64,000 nt of DNA from Solibacillus isronensis. Lineage in GTDB: Bacteria > Bacillota > Bacilli > Bacillales_A > Planococcaceae. The notes under the pieces were generated by a model. It did no database searches. It had not been told where the DNA came from and was given only the letters and a program-made list of their open reading frames with translations. The position numbers and the translations under genes are program-made. The stretch is taken from positions 1,364,001 to 1,428,000 of the forward strand of contig NZ_JAMBOC010000001.1 of the NCBI RefSeq assembly GCF_023715405.1. Reading direction: 5' to 3'. Below are positions 18,716-28,071 of the stretch, piece after piece. The first letter of the stretch is position 1. Each line of letters starts with the position of its first letter.

Positions 18716-19495
18716 TTGTCATTACATTATCAAGAATACGGTAATAAAAGTGCTTCTCTCATAATTTTTTTACACGGCGGCGGAGTAAGCAATTGGATGT
18801 GGGGTAGACAAATTCAATATTTTACTCATTATCATTGCATAGTTCCAAACATGCCCGAACATGGGTTAAACAATAATGAAATTCACTTTTCTATAAAAAG
18901 AAGCGCAGAAGAGGTAATTAAATTAATTGAAGCAAAAGCCGATGGTAAGAAAGTAATTCTAATAGGTTTTTCTTTAGGTGCACAAGTAATTATCCAATTA
19001 TTAAGCTCAAACCCAGAATTAGTTGATGTTGCAATTATAAATAGTGCTGCTGTCAGACCCCTTTCTCATATTAAAAAATTAATAAAACCTGCTCTTAGAT
19101 TAACTTTTCCATTAATAAAAAAGAAATCGTTTTCTAAACTTCAAGCAAAGTCCATGTATATAAGTAATGACAATTTCGAGAAATATTATGAAGAAAGTTG
19201 TCAAATAAAGTTAGACACCCTTGCTAGAGTACTTGAAGAAAACATGTCCTTTACAATACCTGAAGACTTTAGAAAGGCATCCGCAAAAATATTAGTTACA
19301 GTAGGTGAAAAGGAAAAAGCTATTATGAAAAAATCTGCAAAAGATATTGTAAAAGCCAATTCAAATTGTATTGGTGTTATTTTACCTGAAGTCGGACATG
19401 GTGTTTCTTTAGCAATGCCAGATTTCTTTAATCACATGGTTGAATTATGGATCAGTGAAGGTAAACTTCTAAAAGAATGTAAAGTTTTTAGTTAA
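18716..19495 (+). CDS. Alpha/beta-hydrolase, AT-rich gene
   Basis: 259 residues from a TTG start with AAAGGG 9 nt upstream. The oxyanion motif LHGGG and elbow GFSLGAQ (Ser near residue 83) are present, and a late GHG offers the His. The acid residue is unclear: the usual Asp position reads VTVGEKEK. The gene is markedly more AT-rich than its neighbours, uses many ATA and AAT codons, and stands on the opposite strand in a gap that also holds a decayed argS. That suggests acquisition by transfer. Function beyond ester or amide hydrolysis is unknown. Confidence 0.78.
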   Translation: MSLHYQEYGNKSASLIIFLHGGGVSNWMWGRQIQYFTHYHCIVPNMPEHGLNNNEIHFSIKRSAEEVIKLIEAKADGKKVILIGFSLGAQVIIQLLSSNPELVDVAIINSAAVRPLSHIKKLIKPALRLTFPLIKKKSFSKLQAKSMYISNDNFEKYYEESCQIKLDTLARVLEENMSFTIPEDFRKASAKILVTVGEKEKAIMKKSAKDIVKANSNCIGVILPEVGHGVSLAMPDFFNHMVELWISEGKLLKECKVFS

Positions 19496-19523
19496 AATTA
19501 TTGAATTTGCATCGACCATAAAT

Positions 19524-19560
19524 AAACAAAAGGACTTCCTTTACGAATCCTTTTGTTTTG
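19524..19560 (+). terminator. Terminator after the AT-rich hydrolase gene
   Basis: An 11-bp stem (AAACAAAAGGA at 19524-19534 with TCCTTTTGTTT at 19548-19558) with terminal T residues. Confidence 0.8.
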
Positions 19561-19586
19561 AATAATGGTCTCCAACTAGCCTTTAT

Positions 19587-19723
19587 CTAATTACATACTT
19601 TCCGGTGTTGGATTCCAAGTAACTTATATCCATCCTTTAATACGGTTGCCACTGCAAAACATAGCTGTAGACGGTTTTCCCGCTGTGTACATATGGACCT
19701 GTTTCGCCTAGAAAATTCAACAT
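19587..19723 (-). pseudogene. argS: Internally deleted remnant of arginyl-tRNA synthetase
   Basis: On the minus strand a short frame from 19723 reads MLNFLGETGPYVHS, like the ArgRS block (I/M)LxFxGETGPYVQYxH. After a frame change it continues E-N-R-L-Q-L-C-F-A-V-A-T-V-L-K-D-G-Y-K-L-L-G-I-Q to a TAG at 19587, like the ArgRS C-terminal end (…VLKxGxxLLGIE…). These blocks are some 200 residues apart in an intact enzyme, so a large internal deletion has joined them. No functional product is possible. It lies between the yidC terminator and the AT-rich hydrolase gene. Confidence 0.6.
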
Positions 19724-19741
19724 TTACCATGAGCGGAAAAC

Positions 19742-19776
19742 AAAAAAACTACTGAAATCATCGTCTCAGTAGTTTT
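19742..19776 (-). terminator. Terminator after yidC
   Basis: An 11-bp stem (AAAACTACTGA at 19745-19755 with TCAGTAGTTTT at 19766-19776) is followed by TTTTTTTG on the minus strand. Confidence 0.85.
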
Positions 19777-19812
19777 AGTTCAGTAAGCCTTTAGCAGAGG
19801 CATAAGTTACAT

Positions 19813-20574
19813 CTATTCATTTCCCTTAGTTTCAGGGATGTTTGAAAAAAATTTGCGTCCAATAAAGGTTTGGACAATTAAGAATAACCCTCCGACTGCC
19901 CAGTACAGTGGGAGTGCAGCCATCGAAGACAATGAAATAATGACAATCATAATTGGTGATACATAAATCATCAGTTTCATTTGGTTCTTCTGAGCATCCG
20001 GTACGGTTTGAAGCGATACTTTCGCTTGTACAAAATAAACGATACCTGCGATTGCAGTCATCCAAATATCTGTAGAGCCAAGATCAAACCATAGGAATGA
20101 ATGTGTTTTAATTTCAGTCGAATATAAAATCGCATAGTATAAGCCCATAATAATCGGCATTTGTATAAGCGCTGGCAGGCAGCCCATATTTAACGGATTA
20201 ATATTATGTTCTTTGTAGAGCGACATCATTTCCTGCTGAACCGCCGTTCTTTCTTCCGGAGTTTTTGCTGCTTTTAAACGTTTCTGGATATCCTCCATTT
20301 GTGGACGGACAAAATCCATTTTCACTTTCATTGTAGCTTGACTGCGGTAAGTTTTAAGCATAAACGGCATTAGTACGAGACGAATAATTAAAATAATAGC
20401 AATAATAGCCAAACCATAGCTGCCGTTAAATAATTCACCAAATGTGTTTAACGTCCAATCCATCGGACGTACAAATGTTGAATAGAAGAAGCCTTCTTTG
20501 TTTTCAACACTTTCACAGCCTGCCAGTAAAAGTGGAACGGATAGAAGGAAAACACTAAGTTTTAAGTTTTTCAT
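19813..20574 (-). CDS. yidC: Membrane protein insertase YidC/Oxa1/SpoIIIJ
   Basis: 253 residues. A lipoprotein signal peptide ends with LLAGC (lipidated Cys20). Five membrane helices follow, with the conserved Arg-containing groove helix (IILIIRLVLMPFMLK, near residue 64-78) and a cytoplasmic hairpin (MKVKMDFVRPQMEDIQKRL). It inserts proteins into the cytoplasmic membrane with or without Sec. It is not beside rnpA/rpmH here, so it may be the second YidC (YqjG/YidC2 type). I looked for a MifM-like leader upstream and saw no such ORF. Confidence 0.93.
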   Translation of the reverse strand: MKNLKLSVFLLSVPLLLAGCESVENKEGFFYSTFVRPMDWTLNTFGELFNGSYGLAIIAIILIIRLVLMPFMLKTYRSQATMKVKMDFVRPQMEDIQKRLKAAKTPEERTAVQQEMMSLYKEHNINPLNMGCLPALIQMPIIMGLYYAILYSTEIKTHSFLWFDLGSTDIWMTAIAGIVYFVQAKVSLQTVPDAQKNQMKLMIYVSPIMIVIISLSSMAALPLYWAVGGLFLIVQTFIGRKFFSNIPETKGNE

Positions 20575-20766
20575 AGTTCACCTGCTCAACAATCTTGTAA
20601 TTCGTTTATATCTTAAAATATTTTTCAATAAAAAGACAGTAATTACTCTTACAAATGTTAAGTTTTTTTAATATGAACGTAATAAAACATAATTTTATTT
20701 ACATTTTTATATTTATTTCCCTGCTTACAGGAAGTTCAGGATACCTATTTATACCTACTCCATTCC

Positions 20767-21879
20767 TTATGACTTCTTTAATAGGCTCCCAAAAATTTCG
20801 TCATTATGTGTTCCTGCTTTTACCCCGATTTCCCCATAAGATGCCTTGAAAAGATTGGATTTAATCGGACATGCGATCTGGTTTTGTGTCGTTCCATCCG
20901 GCTTTGCTACTTCCACAAACATTTCCCGTTCCTTGAAAAGTGGATGGGCAACTGTTTCTTCAAAGGTCAATACCGGCTCCACACAAGCATCTACTTCGGA
21001 GAAAATAGATTGCCATTCTTCCAATGTCTTTTGCATAAAAGTACTTTGCAGCTGTTCTTTCAGCGTGGCAATATCATCTGGTTTATTACTCATTGCTAAT
21101 CGGAGTAATTCCGGGGATTCGATTGCCTGACATAACTGCTGCCTGAATTTCGGTTCTAGACTGCCGATAGAAAGGTACCGACCATCCAACGTCTCATAAT
21201 AACCATATAATGATCCACCGTTTAAGATCAGTTCTTCACGCGCAAGCGGTTTTCCTTCTGCTAAATAGTCATGGGCAAATAAGGCGTTTAACGTTAAAGC
21301 ACAATCCGTCATACTAATATCCAGATGCTGCCCCAGTCCTGTTTTTCCACGATAAATGACAGCCGATAAAATACCGATTACCGCATGCATTGATCCCCCC
21401 GCCAAATCAGCCACCTGAAAGCCTATATTTGCCGGGCCATTTTCTTTTGTACCTGAATATCCTTGCAACCCCGATAAGGCTACATAGTTAATATCATGCC
21501 CGCCGCGTTCACGGTACTGCCCTGTTTGACCGTAGCCTGTAATAGAACAGTATATTAAGCCAGGATTGATCGCTCTCAATGTTTCATAATCGAGACCAAG
21601 ACGCGCCATCACGCCAGGGCGGAACTGTTCAACAACAATATCGAATTCCTGTTCCCTTAAAAGCTCCTTCAGAGATGCGATAACTTCCGGAGATTTTAAA
21701 TCGACCGCCAGCGATTTTTTAGAGCGCTGCAAATACTCGTCCGGTCCCCATTGCTTGCCCTCTTCTACCGGTTTTGTGACATGTATCACTTCCGCTCCAA
21801 GATCCGCCAGCATCATCGTCGCAAACGGACCTGGCAATAATGTGGAGAAATCCAATACTTTTAATCCTTTTAACAGCAT
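20767..21879 (-). CDS. Family III (CaiB/BaiF) acyl-CoA transferase
   Basis: 370 residues with the family start GLKVLDFSTLLPGPFATMMLADLGAEVI, split as residues 4-16 and 17-30, and the catalytic Asp in GFQVADLAGGS. It moves CoA between carboxylic acids or acts like an alpha-methylacyl-CoA racemase relative. It is the last gene of the catabolic block, separated by a hairpin from the enoyl-CoA hydratase gene. A racemase-like role would fit a branched substrate, but this is inference. Confidence 0.88.
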   Translation of the reverse strand: MLLKGLKVLDFSTLLPGPFATMMLADLGAEVIHVTKPVEEGKQWGPDEYLQRSKKSLAVDLKSPEVIASLKELLREQEFDIVVEQFRPGVMARLGLDYETLRAINPGLIYCSITGYGQTGQYRERGGHDINYVALSGLQGYSGTKENGPANIGFQVADLAGGSMHAVIGILSAVIYRGKTGLGQHLDISMTDCALTLNALFAHDYLAEGKPLAREELILNGGSLYGYYETLDGRYLSIGSLEPKFRQQLCQAIESPELLRLAMSNKPDDIATLKEQLQSTFMQKTLEEWQSIFSEVDACVEPVLTFEETVAHPLFKEREMFVEVAKPDGTTQNQIACPIKSNLFKASYGEIGVKAGTHNDEIFGSLLKKS

Positions 21880-21908
21880 TAATTCTTCATCCTTCCATAA
21901 TAAATTAA

Positions 21909-21941
21909 GGCCGTACTGAAAGCTGAACTTTCAACACGGCC
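21909..21941 (-). terminator. Hairpin between enoyl-CoA hydratase and CaiB genes
   Basis: GGCCGT (21909-21914) pairs with ACGGCC (21936-21941), and GAAAG/CTTTC pairs inside. On the minus strand it is followed by TTAATTTATT. It may be a partial terminator that lowers caiB expression, or an mRNA processing structure. Confidence 0.55.
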
Positions 21942-21955
21942 CCCAATTGTCCTAT

Positions 21956-22750
21956 TTATTGATTTGTAACTGTTTTTAAAAAATTCGGAGGGCGTTTCTC
22001 AAAGAACGCACGGATGCCTTCATTTACTTCCCCTGTAGTAAATGTTTTCGCAAAAGCTTCCCGTTCAACTAATAAACCTTGTTCCAACGGCAATTCTTCT
22101 GCAGCCAAAATACTCTCTTTAATGAGCCCGATCGCTCCTACCGCACTTTGAGCAAGCTTATTTGCGAATGCGATTGCGTTTTCTTCCAACTCTTCCGGAG
22201 CTACCGCTTCTGTAATTAAGCCGATTGCTGCAGCTTCGTCAGCTTTTAAACGTTTGCTTAAATACATTAATTCACGTGCTTTTGCTCCGCCCACCAACCT
22301 TGTCATACGCTGTGTACCGCCAGCACCTGGCAATAAGCCCAATGATGCTTCCGTTAACCCAATTGTGCCGGCACCCATAATACGGAAATCGCATGCAAGT
22401 ACGAATTCACATCCACCGCCTAATGCATGGCCATTAATTGCGGCAATTGTTGGTACCCTTAATGCTTCCAGTCGATTGAAAATCTCTTGTACATGTTTTG
22501 AGCTTTCGGCAAAATCCACGTTTTCATCAGAGCTGCCCATTGCCCCCAGGTCTGCACCTGCAATAAAGATTTTCGGGTTGGCAGATTTAAACACAATGGC
22601 CCGGATTGCCGGATTTTTCTCGACTTCTTCAATCAGCTGCAATAAGTCCTGTTGAATTCCCGCATTTAATGTATTGGCTGGCGGATTATTAATTGTTACG
22701 ACGTGTACACCGTAATCCAACTTCTCTATCGTCATTGTTTCAAGGTTCAT
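21956..22750 (-). CDS. Enoyl-CoA hydratase (crotonase family)
   Basis: 264 residues. Both catalytic glutamates of active hydratases are present, in ALGGGCEFVLACD and in TEASLGLLPGAGGTQRM, and the oxyanion segment IAGADLGAM is intact. It hydrates trans-2-enoyl-CoA to the (S)-3-hydroxyacyl-CoA in beta-oxidation. It starts 12 nt after an HSD10-like dehydrogenase that would oxidise that (S)-product, so the pair forms a matched S-specific route. Confidence 0.92.
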   Translation of the reverse strand: MNLETMTIEKLDYGVHVVTINNPPANTLNAGIQQDLLQLIEEVEKNPAIRAIVFKSANPKIFIAGADLGAMGSSDENVDFAESSKHVQEIFNRLEALRVPTIAAINGHALGGGCEFVLACDFRIMGAGTIGLTEASLGLLPGAGGTQRMTRLVGGAKARELMYLSKRLKADEAAAIGLITEAVAPEELEENAIAFANKLAQSAVGAIGLIKESILAAEELPLEQGLLVEREAFAKTFTTGEVNEGIRAFFEKRPPNFLKTVTNQ

Positions 22751-22762
22751 CCGTTTTCCTCC

Positions 22763-23524
22763 TTATCTTGGGGCCATGCGAATCGCACCATCAAGTCGAA
22801 TTGTCTCACCGTTTAACATTGGATTTTCAAAAATCGCCTTTACTAAATGTGCATATTCATCTGCTTCACCTAAACGGGAAGGGAATGGGATTTGTTTTCC
22901 TAACGCTTCCTTAAGTGCTTGAGGTGCACTGTTCATTAAAGGTGTATCGAATATTCCCGGTGCAATCGTCATAACTCGGATGCCATAGCTTGCCAGGTCC
23001 CTTGCGATGGGCAATGTCATTCCTACAATTCCACTTTTAGATGCAGAATAGGCAGCCTGGCCGATTTGCCCATCGAATGCCGCTACAGAAGCTGTATTCA
23101 CAATAACCCCGCGTTCCCCGTGTTCATTTGGTTCATTTGTCATCATGGCAGCTGCCGCTAAACGAATGACATTAAATGTACCAACTAAATTAACTTGAAT
23201 AATAAAGTTAAATTCATCTAATGGAAATATACCTTTTCTGCCTACTACACGTGTCGAAGTACCAAGACCGGCACAGTTTACAACACCTTGGATGGAACCG
23301 TACTTTTCTACAGCACCGTTAATCGCTGCCTGTACGTCTTCTTCCTTTACTACATTCGTTTTAAAAAATAGGCCATTTATTTCATCAGCCACCGCTTGAC
23401 CCTTTTCTTCATTTAAGTCCAATATGATCGGATAGCCTCCAGCAGCTGCAATCTTTCGTGCAGTCGCTTCACCTAACCCTGAACCTCCACCCGTAACGAT
23501 AATCGCCTTTTGGTCAAAATTCAT
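22763..23524 (-). CDS. 3-hydroxyacyl-CoA dehydrogenase, HSD10-like short-chain dehydrogenase
   Basis: 253 residues. The NAD-binding [15 protein letters not shown], the catalytic Ser in NTASVAAF and Tyr-x-x-x-Lys in YSASK are all present. The residue pattern ([26 protein letters not shown]) is that of the type II 3-hydroxyacyl-CoA dehydrogenase (HSD17B10-like) group. These oxidise (S)-3-hydroxyacyl-CoA, including branched 2-methyl-3-hydroxybutyryl-CoA. It lies between the acyl-CoA ligase and the crotonase gene. Confidence 0.9.
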   Translation of the reverse strand: MNFDQKAIIVTGGGSGLGEATARKIAAAGGYPIILDLNEEKGQAVADEINGLFFKTNVVKEEDVQAAINGAVEKYGSIQGVVNCAGLGTSTRVVGRKGIFPLDEFNFIIQVNLVGTFNVIRLAAAAMMTNEPNEHGERGVIVNTASVAAFDGQIGQAAYSASKSGIVGMTLPIARDLASYGIRVMTIAPGIFDTPLMNSAPQALKEALGKQIPFPSRLGEADEYAHLVKAIFENPMLNGETIRLDGAIRMAPR

Positions 23525-23668
23525 TTATTTACCCCTCCTTATACGTGTTCAATCTTTAACCTATTTGCCGTTTCTGGGCATTCGCAGTTCGCGACTTGTC
23601 CATAACGGCATGATCTGCGTTCTAGTTCATGTACTGAAGTTTAAGAACTCCGACCAACCGACCGCTTC

Positions 23669-25192
23669 TTATTTAGGCAGTGCATTCTTATCCAAGTTTT
23701 TCAATGCTGTCTTCAAAATCTTGCCTGTTCCCGATTTCGGAATTTCTTCGATAAAACTTACATAATCCGGTACTTTGTATTCGGCAAGTTTCACTTTGCA
23801 GTAGTCTCGAATATCTTCTTCTGTAAGTTCGGTGTCTTTCGATACGACATACGCAACCGTCTTTTCACCAAAAACCGGGTCCGGTCTGCCGATCACAGAG
23901 CATTCTACGATAGCCGGATGCTGATACAGCATTTCCTCTATTTCACGAGGGTAAATATTAAACCCGCCGCGAATAATAATGTCTTTTTTACGGTCAACGA
24001 TAAAGTGATAGCCTTCTTCATCGCGATAGGCCATGTCACCTGTATACAACCAGCCGTCCCTAATCGTATTTGCGGTCTCGTCCGGCTTCTTGTAGTACCC
24101 CTTCATCATATTCGGCCCTCTAAATAAGATTTCGCCTACTTCATGATTGGCTACTTCATTGCCTTCAGGATCTACCAGTCTCAAATCGATTCCCGGTAAT
24201 GGCATCCCGACTGAATTGACTTTTTTCGGTAAGCTACGGTGTGTTGTCAACAGCATGACCGTACTTTCCGTTAAGCCATAACCTTCTGAAATACTTACAC
24301 CGAACGATTCATTCGTCTTATGCAATAGCTCCGCCGGTAAACTTGCCCCACCTGAACCGGCTGTACGTAATTTTGAGAAGTCCAGCTGCTCTACTAAATG
24401 AGGAACCTGGGCAAAGAAAGCATACATTGTCGGTACACCTAAAAAAATTGTAATTTCATGTTCGGCAATCGCTTTTAATGTTTCTACCGGATGGAACCGT
24501 TCTTCCAAATAAATCGCGCAACCGTGGGCAATCGGTGCAAGGAAGCCTTGAAGTTTTGCATAAGCATGGAACAATGGTAAGACACATAGGACACGGTCAC
24601 TCGGAACTAACTGATTGTAGACGGCTGCTGTAATCGCCATCCAGTTTAAATTTCCATGTGTAATCATGGCGCCTTTCGGGTTTCCGGTCGTTCCGGAAGT
24701 ATAGATAATTTGTGCGACGTCAGATTCATGTAGGGGGACAATTTCTGAAATAGAAGCGGATGTCTCTAGTTGATGCCATGATAAAAATTGTTCATCAGCC
24801 GTATCACTGTAATTAATAATTGCTTTAACCGTTTTAAATTGAGCCAGTGCGTTTTCGATAACCTGTCTACACGCATCTTCTATAATTAACAATTCAACTT
24901 CAGAGTCGTTCAGGATATACGTAACTTCCTGCTCTTTAAATGTAGGGTTGATCGGAACGACTGTACCTCCATTTGCTAAAACAGCAAAATACGTAATAAT
25001 ATATTCCGGGCGGTTTGTCATCATTAACGCCACATTTGTACCTTTTGTGACACCTTGTTCTTTTAATCCTGCAGCGATATTGTAAACTTTATCTTGCAAT
25101 TCTTTATAAGTAAGTTGATCCCCTTTGAAGTGGATGACAGGTTGATCTGGCAAACGAGAAGTTGTTGAAGTAAGCAATTCAACAATGTTCAT
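23669..25192 (-). CDS. Acyl-CoA synthetase (AMP-forming ligase)
   Basis: 507 residues. The adenylation motifs are complete: YTSGTTGNPKGAMITHGN, GYGLTESTV, GWLYTGDMAY, DRKKDIIIRGGFNIYPREIE (in part) and the catalytic Lys in SGTGKILK. It activates a fatty or aryl acid to its CoA ester. The start at 25192 has a perfect AGGAGG 7 nt upstream, so the longer in-frame start at 25225 is unlikely. It sits between the iron alcohol dehydrogenase and the HSD10 gene; it could activate the acid made by the neighbouring aldehyde dehydrogenase. Confidence 0.93.
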   Translation of the reverse strand: MNIVELLTSTTSRLPDQPVIHFKGDQLTYKELQDKVYNIAAGLKEQGVTKGTNVALMMTNRPEYIITYFAVLANGGTVVPINPTFKEQEVTYILNDSEVELLIIEDACRQVIENALAQFKTVKAIINYSDTADEQFLSWHQLETSASISEIVPLHESDVAQIIYTSGTTGNPKGAMITHGNLNWMAITAAVYNQLVPSDRVLCVLPLFHAYAKLQGFLAPIAHGCAIYLEERFHPVETLKAIAEHEITIFLGVPTMYAFFAQVPHLVEQLDFSKLRTAGSGGASLPAELLHKTNESFGVSISEGYGLTESTVMLLTTHRSLPKKVNSVGMPLPGIDLRLVDPEGNEVANHEVGEILFRGPNMMKGYYKKPDETANTIRDGWLYTGDMAYRDEEGYHFIVDRKKDIIIRGGFNIYPREIEEMLYQHPAIVECSVIGRPDPVFGEKTVAYVVSKDTELTEEDIRDYCKVKLAEYKVPDYVSFIEEIPKSGTGKILKTALKNLDKNALPK

Positions 25193-25269
25193 AATGTAAC
25201 CTCCTACTTTCAAATTATCGATCAAAGGAAAGGAGGATCCCCCCTCTCCTCAAGAGCGCTTTCTTTAAG

Positions 25270-26472
25270 TTAAATACTTACTTTAGAACTGATTACTTCT
25301 TTAGAAACGTTTACAATGATGTCATCAGGTATACGGAAACTTAACGACGAAGGATCGTTTTGAACAGCAGGCACAAGTTGCGGAATATCTGCCGCATCAA
25401 TATTAAACTCGTCAAAGCTTGGCGGCAGATTTACTGCATTTCTTAAGTCAACAATTACATTGATGCACTCATCCAATGTTTCTAGAGGATTTTCTGCATT
25501 CGGAATGACCCCTAATGCAGAAGCAAATGCATTTACTTTCGGTAAATACATGTTCGGCATGTTTTTCATAACACTCGGCATGAGAACTGCATTTGCCAAT
25601 CCATGTGGAATGCCGTATTTTGCACCGTACGTATGGGCTATGTTATGAATTGGAATATTGGCCATCGCCGATTGGAAACTTGTAATAGCCATTGCGCTAG
25701 CTTGTAGCATATTAGCACGTGCCGCAACGTTCTTCCCATCATGTACTACTGTAGTCAAATTTTCGACAATGATTTTTGCAGCATGCAACGCAAATGCATC
25801 CGAGAAATTCGTGGATTTTGTTGAGAAAAATCCTTCTACAGCATGTGTTAGTGCATCCATACCTGTAAACGCTGTTACTCTTGGCGGTAAACCGACCGTT
25901 AAATCAGGATCCAATACAGCAATATCGGAACTTAAATATGGATTCATTAAATTGCATTTCAAGTTCAGCATTTCATTGAACACTACTGAAATACTGGAAA
26001 TTTCAGAACCCGTTCCAGCTGTAGTAGGGATCGAAATATGCGGAATACCGAATGGCTTTGCATCAGGCCACACCTCTAGAACATTCCCGGTTAAAATATA
26101 CTCAACTTGGTTAACACCATTGTAAAGAGCCCACTTGATCGTTTTAGCTGTATCAATAACACTCCCGCCGCCAATGGCAATAATGGAGTCGCCATTGCAT
26201 TCTTTAAAATACTTCAGACCTCTGTTTATATTGCTTGATTTCGCATCTTGCTGAATATCATCAAATACACCAGCAAGCTTTATGCCTGGTACCATGTCAA
26301 ATAAACTTTTGATTTTTTGCGTTAATCCGGCATCTGTTAGTCCTTTATCCGAAAAAAGAACAGGGCGCTTTCCGCCTAAACCTTGAATTAAATCCGGCAC
26401 TAAAATATGTGAACCTGCACCACTTCGGATTTCAGGGCGATGTGTGAATTCAAAATAGGAAGTCGTTTTCAT
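25270..26472 (-). CDS. Iron-containing alcohol dehydrogenase
   Basis: 400 residues. The NAD(P) loop GGGSVIDTAK, PTTAGTGSE and the metal ligand region with MDALTHAVEGF, HNIAHTYGAKYGIPHGLANA are typical of group III metal-dependent alcohol dehydrogenases. It converts primary alcohols and aldehydes. It starts 24 nt after the aldehyde dehydrogenase gene, so the pair would take an alcohol to an acid. Confidence 0.92.
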   Translation of the reverse strand: MKTTSYFEFTHRPEIRSGAGSHILVPDLIQGLGGKRPVLFSDKGLTDAGLTQKIKSLFDMVPGIKLAGVFDDIQQDAKSSNINRGLKYFKECNGDSIIAIGGGSVIDTAKTIKWALYNGVNQVEYILTGNVLEVWPDAKPFGIPHISIPTTAGTGSEISSISVVFNEMLNLKCNLMNPYLSSDIAVLDPDLTVGLPPRVTAFTGMDALTHAVEGFFSTKSTNFSDAFALHAAKIIVENLTTVVHDGKNVAARANMLQASAMAITSFQSAMANIPIHNIAHTYGAKYGIPHGLANAVLMPSVMKNMPNMYLPKVNAFASALGVIPNAENPLETLDECINVIVDLRNAVNLPPSFDEFNIDAADIPQLVPAVQNDPSSLSFRIPDDIIVNVSKEVISSKVSI

Positions 26473-26496
26473 CGTATCTCTCCATTCGTTTTTCGA

Positions 26497-28014
26497 TTAA
26501 AAGATTAAACCTAAAGCTGGGCGCTGCGCATTTTCCGTCGTTAAGGACGTGCAAATATTTTTAAGCTCTGTGTAGTCATCAAACACTTGAGCCCCCTGTT
26601 CACGACCTAAACCACTTTGCTTATAGCCGCCGAATGGAGCATCAGTACGGAAAATATGCCAGTCATTGATCCAAACTGTTCCCGCATTAATTTTCGTAGC
26701 AATTTCATTTGCTTTTGTCACATCACGACCCCAGACACCGCCAGATAATCCGTATTCTGTATCATTTGCAATGTCGATTGCTTCTTTTTCTGTTGAATAT
26801 TTAATCACGCATAATACCGGACCAAAGATTTCTTCTCTCGCAATCTTCATATCATTTGTTACATCTGCGAAGATTGTCGGTTCGATGAAATACCCATTAT
26901 CCAGCCCTGGACCTGTTGCCCGTTTACCACCACTAACAAGTCTCGCTCCTTCATCAATGCCTGACTGAATATAATCGAGGATTTTATTCATTTGTGATTC
27001 AGAGATAACCGGCCCCATTCCAGTTGTCATATCAAGCGGCTGGCCGAGTTTAATTTTCTTCGTTGTTTCAACTAGTTGTTGCACGACGATATCATAAATG
27101 GATTCATGGACGATGAGGCGTGTACTCGCTTCACATACTTGCCCTGAATGGAAAAATACACCGAGCAGTATTCCCGGAATCGCCACTTCAAGATCTACAT
27201 CCGGAAGTACTATTGCAGGTGCTTTTCCTCCAAGTTCAAGCGTCACTTTCTTTACCGTACCTGCAGCTTGCGCCATAATTTTTCTGCCTACTTCGGTAGA
27301 TCCAGTAAACGCCACTTTCGATACATCCGGATGTGTGACAAGCGCATCCCCCACTTCGGCTCCAGGACCAGTGATGACATTGATGACCCCTGGTGGAATA
27401 CCTGCTTCAACTGCTAATTGTGCAAGTTTCAATGTACCTAATGGTGTATTTGAAGCCGGCTTAATAATGATGGAGTTCCCCATCGCAATTGCCGGTGCGA
27501 TTTTCCACATTGCTAAAACTAACGGGAAATTAAATGGAGTGATTGCCGCTACTACACCAAGTGGTTCACGAACGAGTAAGCTTCGGTTCGGACCGAGCTG
27601 CTCATTAACAGGAAGCGCTGTCACGGCTTCATATTTCAGCGATAAATCTGCTGTTTGAGTAAGAGAAAGGATTAACTGTCGGATATCCGCGCCACCCAGT
27701 TTACGAAGTGTCGCCCCCGTACTAATACCCTCCAGGAAAATTATCTCCTGTGCATGCTCCCTGATTTTCCCCGCAAATTGCAGCATGATCTGTGCACGTT
27801 CCGCCTGCGTTTTCTCTGACCACACACCCGATTCAAATACTTCTTTCGCATTTTGAACCGCCTTATTCACATCTTCCTGGTTCCCTTTTGAAACTTTCGC
27901 CACAACTTCTGATGTAGCCGGATTGATTACATCAAAAAATTCACCTGAAGCTGGTGGTGTCCATTCACCATTAATAAATTGCGGAAAGATCTTTACTTGT
28001 ACGTCTGTCGTCAT
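26497..28014 (-). CDS. NAD-dependent aldehyde dehydrogenase
   Basis: 505 residues. It has the Rossmann motif FTGSTEVGRKIM, the catalytic Glu in LELGGKAP and the catalytic Cys in GQVCEASTRL. It resembles the betaine-aldehyde/aryl-aldehyde branch of the ALDH family. AAGGGGG precedes the ATG at 28014. The position between R2lox and the alcohol dehydrogenase suggests a role in turning an aldehyde from the same substrate into an acid. Confidence 0.93.
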   Translation of the reverse strand: MTTDVQVKIFPQFINGEWTPPASGEFFDVINPATSEVVAKVSKGNQEDVNKAVQNAKEVFESGVWSEKTQAERAQIMLQFAGKIREHAQEIIFLEGISTGATLRKLGGADIRQLILSLTQTADLSLKYEAVTALPVNEQLGPNRSLLVREPLGVVAAITPFNFPLVLAMWKIAPAIAMGNSIIIKPASNTPLGTLKLAQLAVEAGIPPGVINVITGPGAEVGDALVTHPDVSKVAFTGSTEVGRKIMAQAAGTVKKVTLELGGKAPAIVLPDVDLEVAIPGILLGVFFHSGQVCEASTRLIVHESIYDIVVQQLVETTKKIKLGQPLDMTTGMGPVISESQMNKILDYIQSGIDEGARLVSGGKRATGPGLDNGYFIEPTIFADVTNDMKIAREEIFGPVLCVIKYSTEKEAIDIANDTEYGLSGGVWGRDVTKANEIATKINAGTVWINDWHIFRTDAPFGGYKQSGLGREQGAQVFDDYTELKNICTSLTTENAQRPALGLIF

Positions 28015-28071
28015 CTTTCATCCCCCTTTAAATAGCAAACTGTCTCGTTACAGCGTCTGATTGATTACTTC

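Noticed and set aside
20655..20849. Hydrophobic 64-codon plus-strand ORF overlapping the 3' end of the CaiB gene
   Set aside because: It has no ribosome binding site, overlaps a clearly conserved gene on the other strand, and its hydrophobic look comes from AT-rich intergenic DNA.
25193..25269. G/C-rich palindromic stretch between ligase and alcohol dehydrogenase genes
   Set aside because: Pairing is short and imperfect around GGATCC, with no T tract; it does not qualify as a terminator.
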